Part shown: in pieces, positions 1 to 8,989 of the stretch
Layout of the letters: each line of letters opens with the position of its first letter
Position numbering within the stretch: position 1 is the first letter of the stretch
From: JAGVPT01 sp963772165
GTDB taxonomy: Bacteria; Bacteroidota; Ignavibacteria; UBA10030; UBA8401
Length of the DNA: 64,000 nt
Reading direction: 5' to 3'
Assembly (NCBI GenBank): GCA_963772165.1
Contig: CAVYWA010000009.1
Location: 248,001 to 312,000, forward strand
Translations under genes and position numbers: made by a program
Notes under the pieces: model-generated
Databases searched by the model: none
What the model saw: the letters and a program-made list of their open reading frames with translations, nothing else
What the model was told of the DNA's origin: nothing

Positions 1-1193
1 CGGGCCGGCATCACTCCCGCAGTGAAGCCGATGACGGAGAGAACGATGACCGTCGCCACCGTGACTTCAAGAGAAAGCACAGGCGTTCCGACAAATTCCT
101 GAATGGGGATAAGCTGCATCGCTTCAATGATGCCGTACGCAATCGCAAAACCGATGGACGAACCGATCGAAATGATGAAAAACGTTTCCATGAAGAATTG
201 AAAAAGAATATTCGACCGCTTCGCACCGACCGCCCGCTTGATGCCGATCTCTTTGATCCGTTCCTGCACCACGATATACATGATGTTGGCGACCCCAATT
301 CCACCGACCGCCAGCGTGAAGCTCCCGATTAAACCCATGAACAAGTTGAAGGCAAGAAAGAAATAAAATAGAAATTTATCGAACATGCTTGTATCCCAGA
401 TCCAGACAGCATCGTGGTCGGCCGGGTCGAACCTGTACCGTTTCCCAAGCACCTCCCTCACCTGGTCGTCCACCTCCTCCGCCTTCGACGGGTCTTTCGG
501 CTGGAAGATGATGTTCTGAAGATGGATTTCGCCGAACACTGAAGAATATGTCGATGCCGGAATAAAAATCCGGTCCTGGTCGCGTGAATTGTACGATGAA
601 TTCTGTGTCTTCTTCTGCATCACGCCGATCACCGTGAACGGGACATCGCCGACGTAGATCAATCTGCCCACCGCCTGCGTTTCGCCGAACAAAAACTCTT
701 TCACTTTGTCACCGATCAGGACAACCCTTCTTCGCTCTTTCAGGTCGAGGTCGTCCACGAATCTTCCCCCGGGCTCGGGAATGATGTTCCTCATTTCCGC
801 GTAGATCGGATAGACTCCCGTGATTGCGGGGTTGAGGATATTTTCGCCCATGTGAACCGGCACGCGCCACTTCGTGTACTCCGGGCTGATGGCTCGAACA
901 CCGGAAACCTGAGATTCAATCAGTTTTGCGTCCTCCTCCACGAATGAGATTTGCCGGCCCGTTCCAAATCCCTCAAACGCTTTCGTCGTCTTGCCGGGAA
1001 ACATGATGGAGATGCTTTCGCCGATGCCGTGCATATTGGTGCTCAGCTGTTTTTTGAACCCGAGCCCAAATGCAATAAGAACGATGATGGCAACCGTCCC
1101 CCACGTAATGCCAAAAACAGTCAGGAACACGCGCAGCTTTTGCATGCGCAGGTCGAGGATAAATTCGGACAGTATGGTGCGGAATTGATCCAT
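1..1193 (-). CDS. MacB/FtsX-type ABC transporter permease, partial (3' end outside window)
   Basis: Membrane subunit of a MacB-type ABC exporter working with the adaptor encoded just upstream. The reverse-strand frame is open from the ATG at 1193 to the window edge, 397 codons. It starts MDQFRTILSEFILDL, has a membrane segment near residues 22-42, a long periplasmic MacB_PCD-like domain, then the FtsX-type core with ANIMYIVVQERIKEIGIKRA and two further hydrophobic segments. Only a short C-terminal tail should be missing. The start lies 2 bp after the stop of the adaptor gene, so the two are surely co-transcribed. No ATPase gene is in view; it may lie beyond the edge. Seen: frame and motifs. 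Inferred: substrate unknown, efflux of a small molecule or lipid-linked product. Confidence 0.88.
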   Translation of the reverse strand, partial: MDQFRTILSEFILDLRMQKLRVFLTVFGITWGTVAIIVLIAFGLGFKKQLSTNMHGIGESISIMFPGKTTKAFEGFGTGRQISFVEEDAKLIESQVSGVRAISPEYTKWRVPVHMGENILNPAITGVYPIYAEMRNIIPEPGGRFVDDLDLKERRRVVLIGDKVKEFLFGETQAVGRLIYVGDVPFTVIGVMQKKTQNSSYNSRDQDRIFIPASTYSSVFGEIHLQNIIFQPKDPSKAEEVDDQVREVLGKRYRFDPADHDAVWIWDTSMFDKFLFYFFLAFNLFMGLIGSFTLAVGGIGVANIMYIVVQERIKEIGIKRAVGAKRSNILFQFFMETFFIISIGSSIGFAIAYGIIEAMQLIPIQEFVGTPVLSLEVTVATVIVLSVIGFTAGVMPA

Positions 1194-1195
1194 CG

Positions 1196-2287
1196 TTAAT
1201 CGATTTTCTTGACCGGCTTCTCGAACACTTCATCTCCCTCTTTCAATCCGTCGAGCACTTCGATATTGATCGCGTCGCTGAGGCCCGTTTTAATCACACG
1301 CTGCTCTTCCTTGCCGGCGCCGAGAGCAAGTTTCACGATCGCGGAATCGTTTCTAAAAGTGACAACGCGTTCCGGGATCATGAGGACGTTTTCTTTCTTT
1401 TGAATGATGATATTAGCGTTCGCGGAGTACCCGGCGCGTAACGTTGCGTTGCTCGTCTTCGGAATGAGAATCTCTATCGCGAAGACGGTTGCGTTCTCTT
1501 TTTTGTCCGCCTTCAATGAAATTTTCCTGAGCGTTCCCTGGATCGTATCGTTCGGAAGCGCTCCAACTTTCAGCTCGGTCGCCATCCCTTCTTTCAACTT
1601 ACCGACGTCGATCTCGTCCACGGTTCCCTTGAACAGAAGCCGTTCCATGCTCGCCATCTTCATTAAGATGGTCCCTTCCTGGTACGTGGTCAGGGGAGTT
1701 ACCGGATCGCCGACCTGGACAGATTCGCTCAGCACATACCCGCTGATAGGTGCTTTGACAATAGACTCAATTTTGGTATTGCCGATATCGACCCGCCCGC
1801 TTTCGAGAAGTGCGAGATTCTCATTGGCAATTTTTAGATGAAGATCGCCTTCCTGGGCCTTGCGCTGTGCATCTTCGTATTCTTTGCTCGAAATCATTTT
1901 TTTCTTATACATCACCTCTTCCCGCGCAAGGTCCTTCGACACATTTTCAACTTCGACCTCCGCAAGCTGGACTCCTCTTTTCGCATCGGCGAGTTCCTGT
2001 GGAGCCGGGTCGGGTTTCACTTCGAGCAATGGGTCTCCAGCGTTCACAAAGGTCCCCGCATCGGCAAAAATGTGCTTCACCACGCCCCCGACTTTCGACT
2101 TTACAGAAATTTCATTTTCCGGCTCTATCGTGCCGACGGCCAGAGCTTTATCGATGATGTTGCCCCGCGAAATTTTTACCTTCGGAAGTTCCGTGTCTTT
2201 GGAACTCTTAGAGCTTCCGAAGAAAAGAAACCCCGCCACGGTCAATGCCACCACCGCGAACGATGAGATGAATATCTTCTTTTTCAT
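1196..2287 (-). CDS. HlyD/MacA-family periplasmic adaptor (membrane fusion) protein
   Basis: Periplasmic adaptor linking the inner-membrane permease to an outer-membrane channel. 363 residues, normal for MacA/RND adaptors. An N-terminal hydrophobic anchor (about residues 5-24) precedes the biotinyl-lipoyl hairpin (VKHIFADAGTFVNAGDPLLEV), a helical hairpin around residues 95-150, the second lipoyl half (IVKAPISGYVLSESVQVGDPV) and a beta-barrel plus membrane-proximal domain. It is the first gene of the export unit, 2 bp ahead of the permease. About 180 bp separate it from the stop of the GH92 gene on the same strand. Family membership is clear; the exported substrate cannot be read. Confidence 0.9.
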   Translation of the reverse strand: MKKKIFISSFAVVALTVAGFLFFGSSKSSKDTELPKVKISRGNIIDKALAVGTIEPENEISVKSKVGGVVKHIFADAGTFVNAGDPLLEVKPDPAPQELADAKRGVQLAEVEVENVSKDLAREEVMYKKKMISSKEYEDAQRKAQEGDLHLKIANENLALLESGRVDIGNTKIESIVKAPISGYVLSESVQVGDPVTPLTTYQEGTILMKMASMERLLFKGTVDEIDVGKLKEGMATELKVGALPNDTIQGTLRKISLKADKKENATVFAIEILIPKTSNATLRAGYSANANIIIQKKENVLMIPERVVTFRNDSAIVKLALGAGKEEQRVIKTGLSDAINIEVLDGLKEGDEVFEKPVKKID

Positions 2288-2463
2288 TGAAGAGTCCTTG
2301 AAAATATTTCAGTGAGAGGAAGTCATGATAGTGTGACTCCATATCAATACGGTGCGCTGGGCGAGAATGTTGCAGAAAATCGGGCAGGAACGAGGAAACG
2401 TTGAAGGGCCGCCCCCATTGGCCCTCCTTCCGCTCGAAGGGAAGCGTGAAGACAACCGGGCGT

Positions 2464-4713
2464 TTACTTTATTTGCTTGAGAACATCAACACCGTCGACA
2501 AGGCTTGCATCATCCTGTCCCCACGTCGATGGGGTCGGGCCCATCTCAAACTTTATTGTTCCGCCGTTTTTGAGGGTATTGTGATCGATCCATGAATGAT
2601 TCCAATTCATTCCGTTCACTTCACACGATTGCACATAAATATTTTTCTCGGAAGCGTTGGGTGCTTCGATCTGGAGTGTTTTCCCGTTTTCGAGCGTGAT
2701 GGAAACCTTCTTCCACATCGACCCTGTCAAGTAATAGATCGGCTGACCGGCATTGGGGAAAAATCCTATTGCAGTAAAAACGTACCAAGAACTCATAGCG
2801 CCGCTGTCGTCATTTCCCGGAACGCCGACGAGAGTAAATCCATCATTGGCCAACTTTCTGGACCAGTAGCTGGCAAGATCCGGACGGCCGGCGTACTGGA
2901 ACGATTGAACCGCAAGGAATGCCGGTTCGTTGGAAAAATCAATGAGACTGTCTGTTAACCCGTGGGTGAGCTTCGCGGCGAAAAATTCTCTTCCACCCGA
3001 CATCGTTACGAGAGTCGCGAATTGGTGAGGCACAAAATACGAGTACGTCCATGAACTTCCTTCATAGAAATATTCTTTCCACGATTCCCAATTTCGCTTC
3101 GGATCAATGGCAATCCACTGACCATTGGATTCTCTGGGCGCAACGAACCCTCTGAATCCATCGCTCATGGCATCGGGGTTCCAAAGATTCTCCCATTTTC
3201 TGCTGCGGGTCAAATATCGCAGATAATCTTCACGAAAATGCAGAGCTTGAGCAACCTCTGCAGCACAAAAATCATTGTACGCATATTCAAGGGTTTTTGA
3301 ACAGGACATCACCCCGGCAGGAATCCATCCGCGAATTTTATAGCTTGCCATAGTGGAATCAACAATGCCAATATTCCCAAAACCTTGAAATCCGATTCGG
3401 TCGTTTTCCGCGTTATGTTTTATTACGGCGTAGGCCTCATCCCAGGGGATCCCGCCGACTCCTTTCACACATGCGTCGGCGATAACATTATCAACGTCAT
3501 TGCCCCCCTGCTCTTCCACCATGTCGACTCCGCCAATAAAGGCGTCTTTGACCATCCCGTTTTTTTTCAAACGTTCAATATATGACCGGATATTGTCCCG
3601 GACCATTTCCGGCTGAATAAACGTCATCAACGGAAATAAGGTCCTCCATGTATCCCACGTCGCATACTGGTCATCCCATACTTCAGCTGTGTCCGCAAAG
3701 CCGGGGAGGTCGCCGGTACGATTGCGGGGCATAAGCATAGCATGGTAGAGCGCGGTGTAGAATATTTTCTTCCTCGTCGCATCTCCCCCTTCGACGTTAA
3801 TTTTCCCAAGCGCGCTGCTCCATGCGTTTTCTGCCGCTTTACTCACCCCCTCAAAATCCCAGCCCGAGATTTCACTTTCCAGCCAGTGCTTTGACTGTTC
3901 AATGCTTTTGAACGAGACAGCGATTTTCATGAGGACCGGGGCTCCGGGCCGAGCATGGAACTTGAAAAATGCACCAACGCGATCGTTCACCCGCTTCAAC
4001 GATTCCTCATCTTTGGCGTATGATATTTTCCCGTTGATCCACGTGCCGCAACCGGCCGGCTCGTCGCTGAAGACTGCGCAGAAATATACGTTGTATGCTC
4101 CTGCACCAAAACCACCGGCATACCTTCCATACCCGGAGATCTGACGGAGGGATGTGTCTATTCTGATATCCCCTTCAAAAACTTTTCCGCCGACGAAAGG
4201 AACAATATCGAGCGGAATGTTGTGTGTAATGTCGATGAGGATATTGCCGTCGTCCGTCTTTGGAAACGTGAACCGATAGACGGCCGTATGCATGGCTGGG
4301 GCGATCTCAGTTCTGATTCCATAGCGCGAAAGAGTGACGCTGTATTGATTGGGACGGACCTGTTCGTCGGATTTTGGAGAATCGTGCTCGGCCTCTCCGA
4401 CTGCCAGGCCGACTTGGGGGGAGACAAAAATCTGGCCGTACTTTCCCCATCCTATTCCGCTGACATGCAGTTGTCCAAATCCCCGGATAGGTTGGGTGGG
4501 GTTATATCCGTTCTGATTCGAGTTTGGAGTTTGCGGACCCGGGTTGATCGAACCGAAGGGGAGCTGCGGTCCGATCTCACAGTTGCTGTCATCGCCCGAA
4601 GCGCCTATCCTGGGATCCACAAAATCGACCGGACGCTCTTGAGCGCTCGCAGGCAGAACCAGCGCCGCAAGAACGGCGAGGAATAGAAGCAAAAGAGTGG
4701 TGAAGATTTTCAT
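2464..4713 (-). CDS. Secreted GH92-family alpha-mannosidase
   Basis: Predicted calcium-dependent exo-alpha-mannosidase removing mannose from glycans outside the cytoplasm. I chose the ATG at 4713 because it begins a textbook signal peptide (MKIFTTLLLLFLAVLAALVL followed by PASAQ); the frame is open to 4905 but the extra residues overlap the next gene and look non-coding. The mature part shows GH92 hallmarks: DPRIG near the N terminus, EQGGNDVDNVIADA, SKTLEYAYNDFCAAEVAQAL and GNDDSGAMSSWYVF, the last two being the regions that hold catalytic acids in characterised members. 749 residues fits the family. It stands alone, with no other glycosidase nearby. Confidence 0.93.
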   Translation of the reverse strand: MKIFTTLLLLFLAVLAALVLPASAQERPVDFVDPRIGASGDDSNCEIGPQLPFGSINPGPQTPNSNQNGYNPTQPIRGFGQLHVSGIGWGKYGQIFVSPQVGLAVGEAEHDSPKSDEQVRPNQYSVTLSRYGIRTEIAPAMHTAVYRFTFPKTDDGNILIDITHNIPLDIVPFVGGKVFEGDIRIDTSLRQISGYGRYAGGFGAGAYNVYFCAVFSDEPAGCGTWINGKISYAKDEESLKRVNDRVGAFFKFHARPGAPVLMKIAVSFKSIEQSKHWLESEISGWDFEGVSKAAENAWSSALGKINVEGGDATRKKIFYTALYHAMLMPRNRTGDLPGFADTAEVWDDQYATWDTWRTLFPLMTFIQPEMVRDNIRSYIERLKKNGMVKDAFIGGVDMVEEQGGNDVDNVIADACVKGVGGIPWDEAYAVIKHNAENDRIGFQGFGNIGIVDSTMASYKIRGWIPAGVMSCSKTLEYAYNDFCAAEVAQALHFREDYLRYLTRSRKWENLWNPDAMSDGFRGFVAPRESNGQWIAIDPKRNWESWKEYFYEGSSWTYSYFVPHQFATLVTMSGGREFFAAKLTHGLTDSLIDFSNEPAFLAVQSFQYAGRPDLASYWSRKLANDGFTLVGVPGNDDSGAMSSWYVFTAIGFFPNAGQPIYYLTGSMWKKVSITLENGKTLQIEAPNASEKNIYVQSCEVNGMNWNHSWIDHNTLKNGGTIKFEMGPTPSTWGQDDASLVDGVDVLKQIK

Positions 4714-4817
4714 GGTGATGTACGAGTCCTGCCTTGCACGAACTTTATCCAATTGATTGTTGCCATGCTCGGGGAAGAAGCAGCGGGCTTTCAGTTGCTG
4801 CACCAAACAGCACGAAG

Positions 4818-5378
4818 CTATCGCGGCCACAGCCATCCGAAAACGCCCGCAGTTAAAAGCGCATAGATCAATCCGTCTACCGTTATCTTGATGGTCGTGC
4901 TCCATGGCCGGTTATACCAGATCGACATTTGCCAGAGTGCGGCGGAGTATCCGAGGAACGTCGTAGCTCCGGCGAACCGGAAAACGTGAAGGTAGTCCGC
5001 TCCAAAGGGGAGCGCTCGTCCGGTAATGTACGCAGCGAAAAGCCCCATCACAGCGGTGTACAGGAACCACATGACAAGATTCATCCCCATTGAAACCGGA
5101 CCCTTCGGCCAAACAGTCATCAGCAGAACCGGACCATGCTTCACCTTCTCGGTAAATTCTGGCGACTTCATTTCCTCTCTACTCGATGGACGCGGCATCA
5201 TGTACTCACCCGGCGGAATGTCGATGGGCCGGAGTGCATCCAACACCTTCTCCTCGGCCGACAATTTCGGATAGTCATTCTTGTGCCATGGTGAAAGCAT
5301 GTGGATGATGGAACTCACAATAAACACAATAGCAGAGGACAACAAAATCGGAAGCCAGAGCAAGTGCAGTTGTGTCAT
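4818..5378 (-). CDS. Conserved integral membrane protein of unknown function
   Basis: 186 residues starting MTQLHLLWLPILLSSAIVF. There are about four hydrophobic segments: one at the N terminus, two in the middle (MNLVMWFLYTAVMGLFAAYI; then a segment ending in LGYSAALWQMSIWY) and one at the C terminus. The stretch between the first two is soluble and carries PPGEYMMPRPSSREEM. Start chosen at 5378 because AAGGAG at 5386-5391 sits seven bases before it; the longer in-frame start at 5450 would run into the amino-acid permease gene. I do not recognise a characterised family, and no neighbour gives a function. Confidence 0.72.
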   Translation of the reverse strand: MTQLHLLWLPILLSSAIVFIVSSIIHMLSPWHKNDYPKLSAEEKVLDALRPIDIPPGEYMMPRPSSREEMKSPEFTEKVKHGPVLLMTVWPKGPVSMGMNLVMWFLYTAVMGLFAAYITGRALPFGADYLHVFRFAGATTFLGYSAALWQMSIWYNRPWSTTIKITVDGLIYALLTAGVFGWLWPR

Positions 5379-5427
5379 GATGATTCTCCTTATCAAACTA
5401 TTGAATGATGAAAGAGTTGATGAGAGT

Positions 5428-6933
5428 TTATTTTCGGGCCGCAGCCGCACGAATTTTTGCCATCACACTGTTATGCCGTCCGTAACTAAAGTAAATAATG
5501 AAACCGAGTCCGAGCCAGATAAACAGCCGATACCAGTTCTCCACAGGAAGAGAGAACATCAACAGCAGGCAACTGAGAATTCCCAGGATCGGAACAAGCG
5601 GAACGAACGGCGCACGGAACGGACGAACGGCATCCGGGTTTGTCCGGCGCATGATGAGGACCGCCGTACAGACAATGACAAACGCAAGCAATGTACCAAT
5701 GTTCGTCAGCTCCGCGAGGATCCGCAAAGGAAGAAACGCCGCCATCACCGCAACAAAAATGCCTGTGAGAATAGTTGCTTTCCATGGCGTTCGGAATCGA
5801 TCGTGGATAGAACCGAAGAAACTCGTTGGCACCAAGCCGTCACGTGCCATCGCAAGCAGCACACGCGGCTGGCTCAACATCATGACCAGCAACACGGAGG
5901 TGATCCCGGTGATAGCACCGACATCGATAATGCGCCGCGCCCATGGCAAACCTCTCTGTGCAAAAGCATTGGAGACGGGGGCGTTGATATCGATCTTATC
6001 GTACGGCACCATACCCGTGAGGATTGCAGATACCACAATATAGAGAACTGTGCAAATGATCAACGAGGCAATAATTCCAATAGGAACATCACGCCGCGGG
6101 TTTTTCGCCTCTTCTGCATGGGTGGAAACCGAATCGAACCCGATATACGCGAAAAAAATAATCGCCGCCCCCGCAAGCACTCCTACCGGCGCACCACTCG
6201 ATCCCGTTTGCCCGAACAAGGTGTGACCGAAGAAACTTATCCCGGTGTATCCAAACGGCGCGAACGGATGCCAGTTCGCCGGGTCGATGTAGAAGGCGCC
6301 GACAACAATAACAAACAAAACAATCGCGAGCTTCACAATAACCATCCCCGCATTAAACCCGGCGCTCTCCCTGATACCGATAACGAGGATCGTGGTAATC
6401 GCCGCAGTGATGAGAATAGCCGGAACATCGAAGAATGCACCGGTAGCAAAAAAATGCCCCGTGCCGAGATTAAAATCGAACGGGGCGTTGGCAAAAGAAT
6501 ACGGAAGAACGATTCCGAAACTTTTCAGCAAATCTTGAAAATGCGCCGACCATCCGTGTGCCACCGTCGACGACCCGACGGCGTACTCCAGCACGAGGTC
6601 CCATCCGATAATCCACGCAAAAAGTTCGCCCAGCGTCGCGTACGCATACGTATACGCAGAACCTGCCACCGGCGCCATCGAAGCGAATTCAGCGTAGCAC
6701 AACGCTGCAAAGACGCAAGCGACTCCGGCAGCCGCAAAAGAGAGAATAAGTCCCGGGCCCGCTTTATCATGGGCGGCAACGCCGGTGAGAACAAAGATCC
6801 CCGTTCCGATGATCGCACCGACGCCGAGGCTCGTGAGCGTGACCGGTCCCAGGACACGGCGCAGCCGGTTTTCTCCCTTCATCTCTTCAAGAAGCAGCGC
6901 GAGAGGTTTCTTTGCGAAAAGGTTGTTTGCCAT
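5428..6933 (-). CDS. APC-superfamily amino-acid permease (cationic amino-acid transporter type)
   Basis: Inner-membrane proton- or sodium-driven amino-acid permease, 501 residues, about 12 membrane segments. The first segment carries the APC signature GVGAIIGTGIFVLTG; later motifs are FAAAGVACVFAALCYAEFAS, GFDSVSTHAEEAKNPRRDVP and the terminal hydrophobic segments near NWYRLFIWLGLGF. These fit the YfnA/CAT branch. The gene ends about 50 bp before the start chosen for the small membrane protein, so the pair may be co-transcribed. Substrate cannot be decided from sequence alone. Confidence 0.92.
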   Translation of the reverse strand: MANNLFAKKPLALLLEEMKGENRLRRVLGPVTLTSLGVGAIIGTGIFVLTGVAAHDKAGPGLILSFAAAGVACVFAALCYAEFASMAPVAGSAYTYAYATLGELFAWIIGWDLVLEYAVGSSTVAHGWSAHFQDLLKSFGIVLPYSFANAPFDFNLGTGHFFATGAFFDVPAILITAAITTILVIGIRESAGFNAGMVIVKLAIVLFVIVVGAFYIDPANWHPFAPFGYTGISFFGHTLFGQTGSSGAPVGVLAGAAIIFFAYIGFDSVSTHAEEAKNPRRDVPIGIIASLIICTVLYIVVSAILTGMVPYDKIDINAPVSNAFAQRGLPWARRIIDVGAITGITSVLLVMMLSQPRVLLAMARDGLVPTSFFGSIHDRFRTPWKATILTGIFVAVMAAFLPLRILAELTNIGTLLAFVIVCTAVLIMRRTNPDAVRPFRAPFVPLVPILGILSCLLLMFSLPVENWYRLFIWLGLGFIIYFSYGRHNSVMAKIRAAAARK

Positions 6934-7071
6934 TCAGTATGCTCCGGTTAGTGGATAACAATACGTTATACGGGGTGGGGAAAAATATACTAAACCACGG
7001 ATGCAGATGCCATCATGTTTTTTAAAATCCGGCCGGCAGCTTCGTCGCGTTCACAGCAAGTTTTGTCGCTT

Positions 7072-7791
7072 TCAGTAGACATCTTTCGTGTAAACATCAA
7101 AATAGTGTTTAATCTCATCCAGGCCGTTTTCAATAAAGTACGGCACTGCATCTCCGAACGAATGAAGGATGATGACTGCGTTCACGTTTGCGTCTTTGAT
7201 GGAAGCATTCGAAACCCTATGTGACATTCCTTTGTTGACGACGGAAACGGATTTATAGAGCTCGACGAGTTTCTCCATATCCCAATCCGGCTTTCTTCCA
7301 TCTCTCATCAACAAGAACTGCCCCGTCAGGTACGTCGAAACCGTCCGGAAGAGCGTTTCAGTCGGAGTCGCAAACGGCAGATGGAATCTCACCATCGGCC
7401 TGAGCTTGTCCATCACGGGGCAATTGCTCGTGACCATGTAAATGCCGATGATCGAGCTGAGGCCTTTTTGAAGCGTGGTTTCTTTCATGTAGGTCCGCTC
7501 GGGAGTTTCGACGGTCACTCGTGTCCACTCGTGCGAAACAGAATCTTTAAACTCCGTGACAATCTGGGACAGGTTTACGGCGACAGGACAGTACTCGGCA
7601 TGAGGTGCAAGCGGGCAATGCTCGCAGGGATAAAAATTTAATTTCGTCCATTCCGGCTTCGGAATATCTTTTTCCTGAACAAGCTCCAGCGTCGTACTGT
7701 TTAATGTAATCTCGAAAACTTTGACTCCTCCATTTTCGAATTCAAACGTATATTTGAAGCGGACTTTTTCTGGATTGGTTTTTTGATTCAT
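7072..7791 (-). CDS. Protein of unknown function with a cysteine cluster
   Basis: 239 residues from the ATG at 7791 (AGGA shortly upstream; a GTG start at 7821 would add ten residues). No signal peptide or membrane segment. The N-terminal 45 residues look beta-rich (RFKYTFEFENGGVKVFEITL), followed by a cysteine cluster CEHCPLAPHAEYCPV near residues 56-70 that could bind a metal, then a mostly helical C-terminal half. I do not recognise a family with a known role. It lies directly downstream of the signalling cluster on the same strand, with about 70 bp between, so a link to that pathway is possible but only by position. Confidence 0.7.
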   Translation of the reverse strand: MNQKTNPEKVRFKYTFEFENGGVKVFEITLNSTTLELVQEKDIPKPEWTKLNFYPCEHCPLAPHAEYCPVAVNLSQIVTEFKDSVSHEWTRVTVETPERTYMKETTLQKGLSSIIGIYMVTSNCPVMDKLRPMVRFHLPFATPTETLFRTVSTYLTGQFLLMRDGRKPDWDMEKLVELYKSVSVVNKGMSHRVSNASIKDANVNAVIILHSFGDAVPYFIENGLDEIKHYFDVYTKDVY

Positions 7792-7859
7792 GAAATCCTG
7801 TCTCTCACCCCGCACGTGCACATAAAATGATGTAATGCAATTTTTCTCTGCGGCTTCGC

Positions 7860-8954
7860 TTAACTGTTCACCGGCAGGGAGAAACTGAAAGTGCTCCCTT
7901 TCCCGACTTCCGAGTCGACCCAGATCCTGCCGCCGTGTGCCTCGACAATGTGTCGTGAAATCGCAAGGCCAAGAACGGTGGTCTTCAGGTCGGCGGGTTT
8001 TGAGGTAAGCTGTTCTTTATATTTATTGAAGACGAGCGGAAGTTCGTCCGGCCGGATGCCGATGCCGTTGTCCTTGATGGAAAAAACGACGGACTCTTTT
8101 TTCTGCCCGAGTTCCTCTTCGACCTTTTTTGAGACCGTGATCGCAATGATACCGCCCCGGAGGGAATACTTGATGGCGTTGTCAAAGACGTTGTTGAAAA
8201 CCTGCGCGATTTTATCGAAATCGAAGTTTACGGGCGGCAGGCCTTTATCGATTTTCTTTACCAATTGAATATCTTTTGCCTTTGCTAAAATCTCATACCG
8301 GGCACACATCATTTCGGCGAAGATTGGGATGTCAAGCGGCTTTTTCTCGATAACGACCAACCCTGCTTCAAATTGGGACAGGTCGATCATTTCCTTGACC
8401 CGCTGGATCATCTTTTCCGAAAGCTCTCCGGCATACCGGAGGAGCAGCGCTTGTTCTTTCGATATCGTCCCGGATTTCCCCTCGATGAGGTGCTCGACCG
8501 TTGAGTCGACTGTGGTTAACGGCCCGAGTAAATCGTGAAAAAAAGTGGACATGTACCGCTGCTGCAGCTCACGAAAAGCGCGCTCAGAGGTTTTCGCACG
8601 AAGGGTTGCTTTCACCCGCGTGATCAGCTCGGTCATTTCAATCGGCTTAACGAGATAATCTTTCGCGCCTTTCTTGAGACAATCGATGGCCGTGGAAAAA
8701 TCCGCGAACCCGGTCAGCATAATGATCTCGGTCCAAGGATAATCTCTCGTTATGTGACCGAGCGTTTCGATGCCGTCCATCTTGGGCATATTAATGTCGA
8801 GAAGGACAAGGTCGGTGGGTCCTTTTTTGAGGATTCCGAGAGCCTCCTCTCCGTCCTGGGCTACCTGGACGTCGAAATCGGCGGCCTGAAGGCGAAGTTT
8901 GAGCGTCATCCGGAGGCTGTCTTCATCGTCTACAACAAGGATTTTATCTTTCAT
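7860..8954 (-). CDS. Receiver-histidine kinase (REC-HisKA-HATPase), cytoplasmic
   Basis: Soluble two-component protein of 364 residues with an unusual order: an N-terminal receiver (residues about 3-118, acidic pair VDDED, phosphoacceptor Asp53 in LLDINMP, Lys in LVKPIE), then a HisKA-like helix pair with His140 in FFHDLLGPLTT, then an ATPase domain with DNGIGIRPDELPLVFNKY and STFSFSLP. It has no membrane segment, so input probably arrives as phosphate on the receiver. The next gene upstream has the same architecture, 35 bp away, and the large hybrid kinase lies beyond it, suggesting one transcription unit and a phosphorelay. Confidence 0.92.
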   Translation of the reverse strand: MKDKILVVDDEDSLRMTLKLRLQAADFDVQVAQDGEEALGILKKGPTDLVLLDINMPKMDGIETLGHITRDYPWTEIIMLTGFADFSTAIDCLKKGAKDYLVKPIEMTELITRVKATLRAKTSERAFRELQQRYMSTFFHDLLGPLTTVDSTVEHLIEGKSGTISKEQALLLRYAGELSEKMIQRVKEMIDLSQFEAGLVVIEKKPLDIPIFAEMMCARYEILAKAKDIQLVKKIDKGLPPVNFDFDKIAQVFNNVFDNAIKYSLRGGIIAITVSKKVEEELGQKKESVVFSIKDNGIGIRPDELPLVFNKYKEQLTSKPADLKTTVLGLAISRHIVEAHGGRIWVDSEVGKGSTFSFSLPVNS

Positions 8955-8989
8955 ACGGGTTCACTTTTGATTTGTAAGATTAATGTTGT

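Noticed and set aside
5281..6951. A 556-codon plus-strand open frame antisense to the amino-acid permease
   Set aside because: It is a low-complexity Arg/Asn/Asp-rich shadow of the permease gene, with no domain, and the opposite strand encodes a clear membrane transporter.
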